NCBI GenBank assembly: GCA_022605425.2
Contig: JAKIMF020000005.1
Coordinates: 62,001 to 126,000 of the forward strand
Length of the DNA: 64,000 nucleotides
Origin: Hamiltosporidium tvaerminnensis
Taxonomy: Eukaryota > Microsporidia > Dubosqiidae
Reading direction: 5' to 3'
Positions within the stretch are counted from its first letter, which is position 1. Each line of letters opens with the position of its first letter. Position numbers and translations under genes: made by a program. Positions 12,875 to 24,242 of this stretch are shown piece after piece. Below the pieces are notes generated by a model. That model saw only the letters and a program-made list of their open reading frames with translations, was not told the DNA's origin and searched no databases.

Positions 12875-13060
12875 AGTGGGGAGAGGATAACCTTATTAAA
12901 ACCATCAGGTTGGCAATGTGTGCGTATAATCGGCGTGAAATCTATTTTTGCCATTTTTTGGGATATAAACCGCACTGGATCTATATGCCAATTCTCTATA
13001 ATCCTGAATTACAACAGATTAAAAGAAACAAATGGTAAAATTAAATTTTTTCATCCTCGA
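12875..13060 (+). repeat. E2 retroposon-like repeat, 5' fragment (degraded)
   Basis: Starts with a version of the E2 5' end (GTGGGGAGAGGATAACC, compared with GTGGAGGGGAGGATAACC at 57678). It then follows the E2 order: a GGCAATG block, a block resembling GATTTTTGG, and an ACCGCACTGGATCT block matching the ACCACACT(A/G)CATCTT of the better copies. Similarity fades near 13060, so only about the first 180 bases survive. Confidence 0.6.
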
Positions 13061-13756
13061 CACTGAGAGGTAAAAGAGAAATAGAATAAGTAAGTAAGCA
13101 AAGGAGATTTATTAGGTTTGCATTCGAGGAGGAATTGGATTTATAATATTCATTCACAAATTACATTCCGAAGTCTGAAACCCAAACGCAAGGAATATGG
13201 GATATATAAATAACGACAACTTGTTTCTACAATTAGATTCGTATATTATTACTTTTATTATAACGGGATATGTTTTTTCAACTAAATATCGTAATATTTA
13301 AGCTAGAAAGCTGAAATGATAATAATGGAACTAAACCCTTTTCTGAACGCTGAAAAATTATAAGAACCCGCAATTTAGTAAAAGAAAAAATTTTACAATA
13401 TGAGCACAGATAAAATCATGACCTAATCTTATATTAGATTCAAAATACCATTAAAAATCTCATCATAAAGCATGTAAAGCACTTAAATATTTTATTACCA
13501 ATACAAAAAGAACATCTCAAATTAAAATTTAGATTATATAAACAGTTGGGAAGGCTTCATACAATTTAAAAGTCTAATCTAATATAAATAAAATTGTTAT
13601 ATAGTAGTATTAAAAGTTAAAATCAGAAGATAATTTAACAGAAATCAAATATATCCTATTATTCGATTTAAAGTTTTTGATTTTTCGTTATTTTAAGAAA
13701 ATATAGAGAATAAATAAAAACGATATTAGAACTTAAAAAAAATTTATAAATTTATT

Positions 13757-15739
13757 TTAAATACTTATTGTACTCGAGTATTCGGGAGGGGAATAGATTT
13801 CATTCTGTTGTATAATTTTATTTAAGATTTTTTCATAGCTTTTCTTGTGCCCAAATTTTAAAAATACAAACTTGCAACGATAGATTTTACAATTTATCCA
13901 GGTAATCTTGAATTCAGACTTTATAAAACATATGAATATGTCATCTGGGTTTTCTTCAACACCTTTAGAACTATTAGATTTTTCAGATGCTTCATTAATT
14001 AGCTTTAGGATACTCTTATCCGTACTATAAATAGATCTCAACTCAGTATAAATCTCATCATATTTTCCCAAGAAAATCCTCATAAGAAAATTTTTGTTAA
14101 AGAACTCATAAATTCCTCTTTTATTATTAGGGGATTTTAGATGGCGTTGTAAATTAGTAATTAGTTGTATAATTAAATCCGTATTCCATTTATAGTCAAT
14201 CTTGCACACTGAATCAAATAGAAATCTAAATGAAGCTCGCATCATTATAGTAAAAAGATTGCAACTGAAATATTTTTTATAAACTGGAGCATTTGCAGAA
14301 TAATATTAAATTGTATTCAATATTCTATATGTCTCAACCTTCTGTGGATCAAAATTGAACCCATTTAGTAATTCTGAGAGCAATTTTCTGATAAAAAAAG
14401 TAATTTTATTTAGTGTAGTTATATAATGTAGTTTATTGCTATATAATTTTTCATCAAAAAGCAAATATGTTGAGTACTTTATAACAACCCAAATATAATG
14501 CATATATATTACATGGCCTTTCTTTATAGAAGTTTCAGTAAAATTACCACATTTTTCATAAATATAGTTTAATTCCACACAAATTATATTAAGTTGACTT
14601 TTTTTTACTTCAGAAATAATTTCAGAGTATTTTATTAGTTTAATCGTTTCAGCGATGCCGAATGCATCGAATTTTAAATACGATAAAACCTCTATTGCGA
14701 CAAGATTTTTACCAACCTCCAATATTTTATTGAAATCATAATTTTCTTTCAAAGTTTCAAGGGTAAAATCAAAGGTTTTATTCTTTGCATCATAAAATAG
14801 ATAATTTTTCACATTGAAACATTTCTCTATACACTCTAGATTCACTACTTTTTCGGATTTTTTTGGATATAATATGTCGCTTAGTTCGTCTTTTATGGTT
14901 GTAATAGACTTATCATGATCTTTTAATTCAACGTTGCATTTAAAAAGTTCCAAAAACTTAGGTTCGTTTTGAACATTGCGAATGTTCGGTTTTATTTTAT
15001 TTAATATCGTTTTTTGTTCTTTTTCTTGTTCTTTTTGTTCCGCTGGTTTTTTTTTGGTTTCTACAACACTTTGTTTTTTTCGCGATGAATGAATTATTCG
15101 TTCAGTTGGAATTAATCTATTTCTGCGAAAAGCTTTAGGAATATTAACTTTTTTTGTTATATTGTCATGATAATATAGATTGCTGGAAGAAATAGTATTA
15201 TTGTCATTTTTATATGGAATATATGGTTTTATAAGACCTTTGTCGGCTGTTTGTTGTGTTTCAAAGGATACATTTAATTTCAAACCCATGCGAGGATTAT
15301 GCTTTGCTATTATTTTCTGAAATCGCGATTTGGAGTCGACTTTTGAATAATTTTCCGAAATGGGTAAATTTGATGTGATAGCTGGGTTTTTTTGAGATTT
15401 TTCTTTGGGTATAATTTGTGATTGAATGTCTTCGCTAATAACTGATTTAACAGAATGATGTACATCGTTCATTTGATTTTCTCTGGGGATTTTTTTCAAA
15501 GGATCACCGTCTTCTCTTTCGGAAGTTTTTATGCCTGTCTTTGTTCTTTTGCACGATTCGGATTTTTCGAGGCATATTTCTGGGTTTTTTGAAATAAATG
15601 ATGCGATACGTCGGGGGTTTTCGACCTCCAAGATCGTTATTTCTTTGGGAAGAACTCTTTTTCCATTTTTTTGATCTAAAGAAGCATTAATATTAACTAA
15701 ATGCATAAAGAATCGATAAAAATGAACTAAATAATCCAT
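13757..15739 (-). pseudogene. Unknown Lys-rich protein gene split by one in-frame TAA
   Basis: Two ORFs, 15739-14306 (477 residues) and 14245-13757 (162 residues), lie in exactly the same frame. Only a TAA at 14308-14306 separates them, followed by 20 sense codons before the next Met. Without that stop the gene would encode about 659 residues. Residues 1-20 are weakly hydrophobic and end in Asn-Ala-Ser, perhaps a poor signal peptide. Residues about 40-300 are Lys/Glu/Ser-rich and probably disordered. The second half is ordered and hydrophobic-rich but I do not recognise it. CCCC lies 14 bases before the ATG, and AATAAA follows the final stop, so the flanking signals look intact. It could be a recent pseudogene, a readthrough gene or a consensus error. 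The downstream frame is well preserved for 160 codons, so the stop must be recent or tolerated. Confidence 0.7.
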
Positions 15740-15752
15740 TTTCTAACGTGAA

Positions 15753-15756
15753 GGGG
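15753..15756 (-). promoter_or_regulatory. CCCC motif upstream of the 15739 gene
   Basis: Minus-strand CCCC ends 14 nucleotides before the ATG at 15739, in AT-rich surroundings. It has the position and composition of the microsporidian CCC-type transcription signal. Confidence 0.4.
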
Positions 15757-16779
15757 TAGATTTAAATTTTTTTATAGAAACGGGTGAATATATAAGAGAA
15801 GAAGCTTTTTAAATGCTAATGATACATATTGTATAAATTTAAATTTTATAATTTGTTTTCTTAATTTTTTCATTTAATCGATTAATTTAGAATATTTTAA
15901 ATAGATATAAAGTAGATAATCGAAAAAAGTACCTGAGAAAGTTATAATATTTATAGAACAAAAAGTCATGTTTCGAGATAATTACATTATTATTAATATT
16001 GTACTTCTATAACATTATATTGAGATAATCAAACCTAATTTTCAATGAGAAATAATTTGAATATTTTAAATCTTTTATAAATTTAATACCGAATAATAAA
16101 ATCATATAAAATGTAATTTATTTAAATTTTTTTAAAATCATAGTTTTAAAATATCAGATTATATTAGGTATACAATTTACATGAAAAATAACAGTTATTG
16201 TGTATTTATTTCTCTTTAAATTCAAACTTTATAATTTTTTTTTGCAATTAATTTTTTTTTAAAAATGATCTGAAGTATCAAAAATGGTAAATTTATAAAT
16301 TTTTTTTGATCTTTCAAATATTTTGTTGTATGGTAAAAAAAATATTTCAAGGATGTTCGAATTATAATATAATTGTATCTTCACTGTAAAAGAATATTGT
16401 TGTTAATAATATCTCATATTAAAAAAGTACTTCAAATTGAACTATCCATAATAAAATCCAATATAGAGGTCTTTAATCTGTAGAACAATTTAAAGAAAGT
16501 CAATATGCTTTTTAGAATAAAATCTCTATATAATTTATCAAATAAAATATTGCAGCAAATAACTCTAAACTATTAATTTCAGATAAATTTTAATGCTTGA
16601 AATGGGGAATGTGTTTTGGCATATCAAAGGAGAATATATAATGACATTTCTATAATTATTTAGAACTTTTAATGGTAGAATAATTACATTTATCAATTTT
16701 AGGAAAGCTAGCTCTTTAGTCTTTTAAAATTTTTTATTTCTAAATAAATGTTAAAAATAAAATACTTATATGCAGACGT
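15757..16779. other. Intergenic, no gene seen
   Basis: AT-rich, no open frame of note. The bases next to the 15739 gene probably hold its promoter. The right end abuts an R retroelement tail. Confidence 0.5.
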
Positions 16780-17270
16780 AGAATATAAGTGTAGTGTTGA
16801 GATAATCCCTTATGTGATGACCTGGGACGGTATTGTGACAAAATACCATTAATCTCATCTTAAAAGACTAGAAATACCCATGAATGTAGAGGCATACATT
16901 CAGTCTATAGTACTTAAGAAAACAGTCGAAACAATTTCCTTTGATCGACGAAGAGGACTTGAGTCAGGACTAAATGCCGAAGAGAGATGGGAGAGAGCGT
17001 CAATGGGTGTTATTATGAGATCAGAGATGCATGAGGAACCAATACCCCCTTTAAAAGAAGAGAAAAGAGAGGAAGATGGTGTTAAAATTTTAAAACCAAA
17101 AAATAATACACCTCTTATTTCACAAGGAGGAACCACTTTGGAGGAACCGACCAATAACATAAATGAAGAGTCGGATTTGAAAGAAGAGACAATAGTGGTT
17201 AAAGAGGTAGAAGAAAACATATAAAAATGGGAAAAAATATTTTAACCCAGAATTTTATTAAATAAATATA
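16780..17270 (+). mobile_element. Family R non-LTR retrotransposon tail, 5'-truncated copy 2
   Basis: Begins abruptly inside the endonuclease domain, at the block encoding Ile-Pro-Tyr-Val-Met-Thr-Trp-Asp-Gly, and runs to the common 3' end AACCCAGAATTTTATTAAATAAA. A 114-residue ORF (16880-17224) covers the Gln/Glu-rich C-terminus and is closely similar to the 24-kb copy in the Ile-Ser-Phe-Asp-Arg-Arg-Arg-Gly-Leu-Glu-Ser-Gly stretch. An in-frame TAA near 16850 separates the upstream block from this ORF. This is a relatively young, strongly 5'-truncated copy, as expected of target-primed reverse transcription. No E2 repeat follows it. Confidence 0.8.
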
Positions 17271-20018
17271 TAACAAAAATAATTTTATTTCATACTCAAA
17301 TTATAAATTAAATTTATATATTTTTGCAAAAGCTGACAAGTAATTATTATTTTTGCTTAGAAAAATATTTTCTCAATAAATAAAATTTGTTTAATCAAGC
17401 GAGAACTATAAAGAGAATATTTATAAATTACATTTAAGTTCAAATAATCGGGTTAACCTTCGATGAAAGCCTGAAGAATTTTTTATATTTGAATCTTTAA
17501 ATCGCAAATATAAATGAACGAATTAAAACATAAAATATACACAGGTTAAATAGATATTTAAATTTAGCCTTAAAATTTTCCATCTCAAACGTAATTAATC
17601 TTTCTATTCATATGATACCTTGTAACGGCAAAGAGCTATTTATCAAAATCTCCAAAATGCAAATAAAAAAACGACAGTAACTTGTAGGAAAATTTCTATT
17701 AGAAAAACAAGAGTTGGATAATATATGTTATGCTTGAAATACAAATCCAAACTGCACAATTTTTTCAGTAGAAAATGTTCATTTCAGCCGTGCTTTTGTG
17801 ATTAAAAACATAAGGATGTTGTTTCAATATAATTGAAAACTCAAAAATCCAAATTCCTAATATAATTGATATCTTAAGGATTCAAATTTCAATTTCCATA
17901 GCAACAAACAGATCAATGCATAGATTTTCAGGTGAAGGCACCGCAAACTCTACTAAGGGTGTGCGTTCGTTTATACTGAAAAGTTGCATTTAATCTTGTA
18001 AAAAAATTGGTAAACCTAGAAAAATAGTAAAAAATCACTTAACAGCTATGAGCAGGAGAATCTATAATAGAGGTTTTCTTATTGATCAACAATGGGTGTT
18101 TGAAGCTTTTTCTAGAACAACAAAGAAGTTCTTGTCAAATTGTTCAAAATAGAACTTTAGGTGGATTTAAATCGCTGTTTATACTTCCATGGCTTTAATA
18201 AGTACAGTAACTCTGATACCCATCATTCATACCTATCATTATTTGGGACTCATGATTATTCTTGTGATTGTGCAACAACTCAACAAATTTTGTTTTGTAT
18301 CGAGTATCATACACATACGATGAAAATTTATAGGCGAAATAAAAACGTCACAGACAAACATAGTTTTAACAATAGTTTTAAGTAGAATGATTGTTGTACA
18401 AGTTAATTTTAAAGAAAAATCATCAATGTAAAACTCAAGGTAGGCTGCGTTTAAAATTCTAGACTGTATATTACATAAATTGGATATATTTACAGTCGTA
18501 TTTAATCTTGATTCCATGTTCAAAATCGCAAAAAAACTATGATGAAATGCCATCTCCTCGGACTTACAACAATTTTTTCTTTTTAAAAAAAAAAATTTAA
18601 AAATTTCCACCGTTTTAATTATATTTTAATATTCTATATGCTCGCTTTTGGAAGATTTTCGTACTAAAAATGCACGTAATTTTTTCTTGTTATATTATTT
18701 TGTCCCCCCTCTATTTTATTTTGTCCTATTCTTGAATACTTTTTCTTGTAACTTTGGTCAATTAGGGTAAAAACTTTTTTCGAAATCTTTAATTTAACGT
18801 GTATTTTAGCAACTTAGGTCTTATATTCTTTATTTTTTAAAATTTTTATACTTTTAGATTTTTAGATTAAAAGTTAAAGGTGTTAAATTTTAAAAGGAAA
18901 GCAAAAAACCTCTGAGAAAGCAAGCATATAAAATACGAATTGAGGAAAAATACTTTGACATTTTTTTTATTTCGTGATACTTTTTTTTGAAATTATTTTT
19001 TGGATTTCTTTTCTTTTAAATTTTTTTATAATTTCATTTTTATTTTTTTTAAATTATTTTTGCTATTTTTATAATTTTTTCTTCTAATTTTCTTTTTTTA
19101 ATATATTAAAATCTTTAATTTCCACCAAAAAAGTAAATTTCCTAGCAAAAAACATAACTACGACTCTTCTTTTCAGACTCCATAAGATTTAGCACATGTG
19201 ATTATCTGCTTGATTGTACCTCGAGCTACGGTAAATTTTAGCAGGGTGAGTCAATAAAAACTACAAAATCAATAAGATTTTTCTATATATATGAAAATTA
19301 ATAATTTAGCTATTTATGGTAAAATTAGAAAAATTCATGCAATTTTTTTCAGGTTTCATCGAAAGTCCAACGTGATAAACCAAGCCATGATAATATTAGC
19401 TTTTGCTTTTCACTCTAAGTATTTTGTAACATGGTTTAATGGCTGCTTAATGGCCTTAAAAATCATTTTTTTTTTTGAGAAAAATTTTAATTTCAGACCA
19501 ACAAAAAAGTAAAAAAAATTTTGTTTTTAATTTAGATCATATGTTTCATATAAACTTTATCATAATTAAAAGATATATGGAGTAATTGCAAAGGTATTAA
19601 TATTATATATTTATTTCATTTTAAACAGTTTTAAAATGAGTTGGTATTTCGTATTTTCACACAATTTTTCAAGCTTTATTATCACATAAAATCGATTTCT
19701 AAGATTAAATTATGTTTCAAATAAATTTAAGTTTTTGTTAAAATTGAGTGTTCCTAGTTAATATGTTGATCATTTTTTGCAATATAAGGAAAGTAATTTT
19801 TTAAAATTCTCTAAAATTTTCCGAATTAGACAAATTATGATTCAAAAGTATTAAAAAAAAATTTTATTCATATTTGAAAAACGCTTTAAATAAAGCCCAT
19901 GAATTTTTTGCATGTCTTTAATTGTTTAAAAGCTTTCAATTCAAATTTTTTGGGCAAAATTATACATTTGAATGTAATTTTTTACTTCTCAAATATAATA
20001 TGTGGCAATAATTTGTGA
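17271..20018. other. Intergenic, no confident gene
   Basis: AT-rich, with a long T-rich low-complexity stretch around 18960-19110. The ORF at 18239-18610 (minus, 123 residues) has no feature I recognise and an unusual composition for this genome, so I do not call it. A run of six C residues near 18704 is an isolated oddity. Confidence 0.45.
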
Positions 20019-20030
20019 ATAGCGTTTAAG

Positions 20031-22154
20031 TTGAGTTCAAATGTAAAACTGCTCAGATGTTTAAATGGAATAGAATATAAAATCAGAATCATCGATGCCA
20101 ATGAATTTGTAAAATATAAATGTATTCGTTTTTCGAATTCGAAAAAATCTAAGAAAATAAAAATTTCGAAATATAAACTGATTATTATTCAACTTTGCAT
20201 AAAATATCATAACAACTTCAAAGTATATTTTGATTTTCTTGATAAATATTTCAATAACAATAATTACATCAGAAATCCGATCTATTTAGAGGAATATATT
20301 TCAATGGAATCGTTTTTTGTCTTTTTGAATTCAATTACGGGCTTCGAATTTATGAAACGCGAAAGAATACTCAACATGAGTGAATTTATAGCTATTTTGG
20401 GTTTATTTGATTTTTTTATCCCAAAAAAGAATACCGATTACTCATACGTTGTTTTCTCTTTGCTAAAGGATGGTATATCGAATAGTCTCAATAGAGATGA
20501 AATTGAAAATCTGGCTATAAAATTTAGATCGCTTTTTAACATTGAATTTTGCTTGCATCTTTTATTGCGTCTGTTTGAAAAATTAAGTCTTCAGGCGATT
20601 TCCAAAAAAAATTACATCACACTTTACACAAACGGTATTGAAATTCACACTCATAGAAAATCAAATATAAATTATTCTGAATCGTATCATTTAAGTCTTG
20701 ATGCACATGTTATGAATTCTATAATGTCTGGTTTGAATAACCAATATCTTAGAAATTTATTTGACCTAATATTTTCGATTAATAATATAAATTCTCTTAG
20801 ATTATTTCGAAATTATAAGTGTATTTTAAAGAACTAGGAATCTAATATAAGCTTGCTACTGATTTTGAAGGATGATCAACCAAGAATTATAGACTGTTTT
20901 AATACAATGAAACAATTTTTTTCTTTCATAGATGGTAGCATTTATAAAAATTCTTTAGAAAGCATATTGACAGATATTATTTCTACAGATTCTGAAATCT
21001 GCAACGATTTAAATACATTTAAGAGTTTAAAACATTTATATTTAGCGTATAACCGTTTCGAAAAACATATGCCGTTTGTTTTTACTCAAATTCCAAAATT
21101 TTTACAAGAATTAAGACTGCGTAACATGGAGATTACTTCGGAGAATTTAGAATCTGTTTTGAATTCGAATATAGTGACCCTTCTTTTTGATAATTGCATA
21201 TTTTCAAATATAGTGTTCAAAGAGAGATTTAAATATTCCATCTTTAAAAAATGTAAGAATTTTTATGTTTTAGACTGCCAATATGATCTCTTCTTTCTTA
21301 GATTATTGTGGGGATTTTCTTGTTTGGAAATAATCTCAATCGTAAATGCAAAATATGTTTCTGAAATGCCTGTTCCAAATCGAAGAGATACCTTTTTAAA
21401 AAAAATAAAGCATTTTAATATTCCTAATGTGGACGAATCTCTTACTTCTTGTTTTTTTAAGAATCTAAAATTTTCTAGGAGTTTAGAATATTTAAACGCT
21501 AGTGTTTATTTGAGTTTGGAAAATGATTTTTGCAAATTGATAGAATCGAATATTTTTAATAGTATCGAGGAAATTTGTATACATTCAAATGAGGGAAACA
21601 GATTTATATTCGATCGTCTTTTAACGTTAAATCAACTCAAAACTTTAGACCTTAGATTTTTAAGTATTCCGAACAAGTCATTGATAGAACTTTATAGGAG
21701 TAAACTTATTGAAACTATCCAGACATTAAAAATAGGGGATTATACTTTTGATATAGAAGAATATGATATTTTTTGTAAGATGCCCAAATTAGTAAATTTA
21801 GTATTTTATAAAGTATCGTTTGATTCAAACTTCAAGTTAATTTTTGGTCTTATATCTCCTGATAGAATTATTGGATCTATCCATATTGAATATTGTTCTT
21901 TAAGCGAAGATGATCTTAGGTATATTTCTAAATTAAAAATTAGTTCTTTAATACTGATTCATACGCAAAAAAATCTTCTTCAAATATATTATAATTTGAT
22001 TGAAGGTGTTATTAGGGATACTTTGGTTATGTTAAAAATTTACGATGAAACAGAAACAAATGTGGCAGCGGTGAATTTATATTTAGCTAAATTTGTTAAA
22101 CTGGAAATTTTTATTGTAAATGATCAGAAATATGATCTTTACACACCCCGTTAG
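20031..22154 (+). pseudogene. Leucine-rich repeat protein gene, one in-frame TAG and no ATG
   Basis: ORFs of 268 and 433 residues (20031-20837 and 20853-22154) share one frame and are separated only by TAG at 20835-20837. Read together they give about 706 codons. The second part has a ladder of leucine-rich repeats, with motifs such as Leu-Lys-His-Leu-Tyr-Leu-Ala-Tyr-Asn and Leu-Lys-Thr-Leu-Asp-Leu. This is the expanded microsporidian LRR type also seen at 40488-43415. No ATG opens the frame: the ORF starts with TTG at 20031, the frame is closed by TGA at 20016, and the first in-frame ATG is near 20304. No CCC motif is visible upstream. Loss of the start plus a stop argues for a young pseudogene, although the frame is otherwise clean. 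A much more decayed relative lies at 29461-31265. Confidence 0.75.
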
Positions 22155-23471
22155 GTTGTTATTAAAATTAAAATAATTAAATTTGATTTTGATATATCAA
22201 ATTTAAGTGAAGCAATATTTATAAAAACTTTTTCATCTTTGTTGTTGTTTAAAAATTATTTGCTCTTTAAAATTCATCGTTTCATTTTAAAATCTTCTAA
22301 AGATAAGAATTGAATTTTTTGAATTATGATGATTTTCTAATCTTTGACTGAAGACATAAATCTAGAGAAGAAATATAATATGAGTCGAATTTTTTAGGGC
22401 ACATTTCTTTTTTGCTGCTTCTGCTAATTGTGGAAATGAAAAAATGGGATGTATTTGTGGCAAACTAATGAGTCTTGTTTATGGTTTGTATTAATATTAT
22501 ATTCCATGAGATAACTGAGCTGATATTGGCGCAGAATAACATAGGATTAATTTTACCGGACACATATGCTTATATAATAGATGGACATGGCGTTTATTTA
22601 CTTACAAAAGACCCCAAAGTTATCGTTTTTATCGGTGAGAGAATCGGGCGATAATAAATGCATATTAGAGTCTAGAAAATGTATCAGATAATAGCATATC
22701 TGTATCAGAAGGAATTCGGTTGTCTGTTTCCGAATACAGAATATATTACAAGAGAGAAGAAAGCATAAAGCTAACATCAAGGCAAATATCGGATTTATGA
22801 TTTTGTATACTACAAGTTAAAAGGAAGATTTGATTAAATCATTATAAATGAGCCAAATATCAAAGAGAGTGAAAAAGCGGTTAAAACCGATGAAGCATAT
22901 CAAGAAATAAGCTTAACATGGAATTAAATAAATATATAGATGTTTCATACAAATTTTTTTACCCCAAGATTTCATTGAGTTTAATGAGACTACTGATCAA
23001 AGAAAGATGTTTGAAGGTTATTATAAAAGTATTGTCTTAGATAATGATCGAATCTTTAAACCATAATTATTATTTTAGACGAAATGTAAACGGTTTTTCA
23101 AATTGATAATTTATTGGCAATTCTCCAATATGTAAATAAAACCGCGCAAAGCTTAAATGAGAATAAAATCATCTCATACATTATTTGGAAGCCATATAAA
23201 ATTCAATTAAGTATAATAATTTTTTTGAACACGAGCAGATGTTTTTTTTAAACGTTCTTAAAATATTAAGATAGAACATTATATTTGATGGAAAATTATG
23301 AATGATTAATCCTAAAACGCACATTTTCAATATAACTTTACTTGAATATATTGTGTTAGATTTTAAATTTGGCTGAAAAGATGATTTTATACTCTTTTGA
23401 TTTTCAAACTTGGATACAAAAGTAAAAATAAATTTTTGTTTTATATGTTAAATTGACTTAGAAAATTTAAA
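22155..23471 (+). other. Intergenic with possible decayed coding stretch
   Basis: Most of this stretch is non-coding. Between about 22528 and 22960 the plus strand has open segments with coding-like composition, for example a Gly-His-Gly-Val-Tyr-Leu-Leu block near 22585-22605 and a Ser-Val-Ser-Glu-Gly-Ile-Arg-Leu block near 22705. Frameshifts and stops interrupt them. I cannot assign a family. It may be a remnant of an unrelated gene. Confidence 0.25.
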
Positions 23472-23484
23472 TGAAAGCAAGATA

Positions 23485-24221
23485 TAAAGAATATTTATTT
23501 GGAAATATCACATCTTTTTACAATAGTGGCAAGTGTTATATTTGTTTTCATGACATTAACGCAGTTCTAGGTTTAACATAAATAACTGCTACCCCAACAC
23601 TCCATCGGTAACCCCTGCGATACCTACGTCCCAAAGCCTTTCATCTACCAGGTGTGTAGAACCTAATTAATAGGCGAGGCAGTTGCCCGGAGTTCGTTAA
23701 TGTCCGTTGCATGGAGTGTGATCGAAGGCCGAAGCCGCCCCTGGGCTCCCCCAAGACTATGCAGCATTCCCACTTACTCTACACTTTCTGAACCCAATAA
23801 ACTTCTAGCTAAGATATATTTCAGAGACTTACATGGGGTCCACCTAGACAGTGCAATGTCATACCAACAGGTATAACCTGCTACTTAGCTCTCCCGGCTT
23901 TTAATGTGTTTTATTTTTATATCTCCCAGGCGCTAAGTCTTCTAACCCGAGTGAGCAAGGCTAGGTTTCCATGCTTTTACATGGCGATTACCTACATGTT
24001 CAGCTGCGGTCTGCAATCTGGTTACATAAAAAACTACAAATAAATTCGTAGAAAAAGTTTCACCATTTCTTAGACCTCTCCTCCTCATACAAACTCCCAT
24101 GGAACAACCGAAGATGTAGTGTGGTTTTATTCCCACCAAAAATCCAAACAATGATCTCACACCAGTTTCACACACTCATTGCCAAGCAGAAAGTTTTTTA
24201 TGTGGTTATCCTCCCTCCACC
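23485..24221 (-). mobile_element. E2 retroposon-like repeat, full-length copy with target duplication
   Basis: A 737-base, GC-richer element flanked by perfect 13-bp direct repeats, TGAAAGCAAGATA, at 23472-23484 and 24222-24234. In element orientation (minus strand) it starts GGTGGAGGGAGGATAACC and ends in AAATAAATATTCTTTA. A small ORF (23942-24175, 77 residues) is partly conserved as a 63-residue ORF in the 57.7-kb copy. Most of the element has stops in all frames, so I think it is non-coding. A GC-rich segment contains GGCTTCGGCC, a UUCG-tetraloop hairpin, hinting at a structured RNA. The target duplication and the A-rich 3' end with an AATAAA signal point to retroposition by target-primed reverse transcription. 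The left part of its right-hand duplication overlaps the duplication of the neighbouring R copy, so the two insertions hit the same spot. Confidence 0.8.
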
Positions 24222-24242
24222 TGAAAGCAAGATAAATAAATA

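Noticed and set aside
18239-18610. 123-residue minus-strand ORF
   Set aside because: It has no recognisable domain, signal or promoter motif, and comparable lengths occur by chance in this window.
23942-24175. 77-residue ORF inside E2 as a real protein
   Set aside because: It is only partly kept in the 57.7-kb copy and lost in the 50.4-kb copy, and it covers under a third of the repeat. Shared ancestry of the DNA explains the similarity.
23485-24221. E2 as a ribosomal RNA fragment because of its higher GC
   Set aside because: I find no conserved rRNA core sequences, and its target-site duplications and dispersed copies show that it is mobile.
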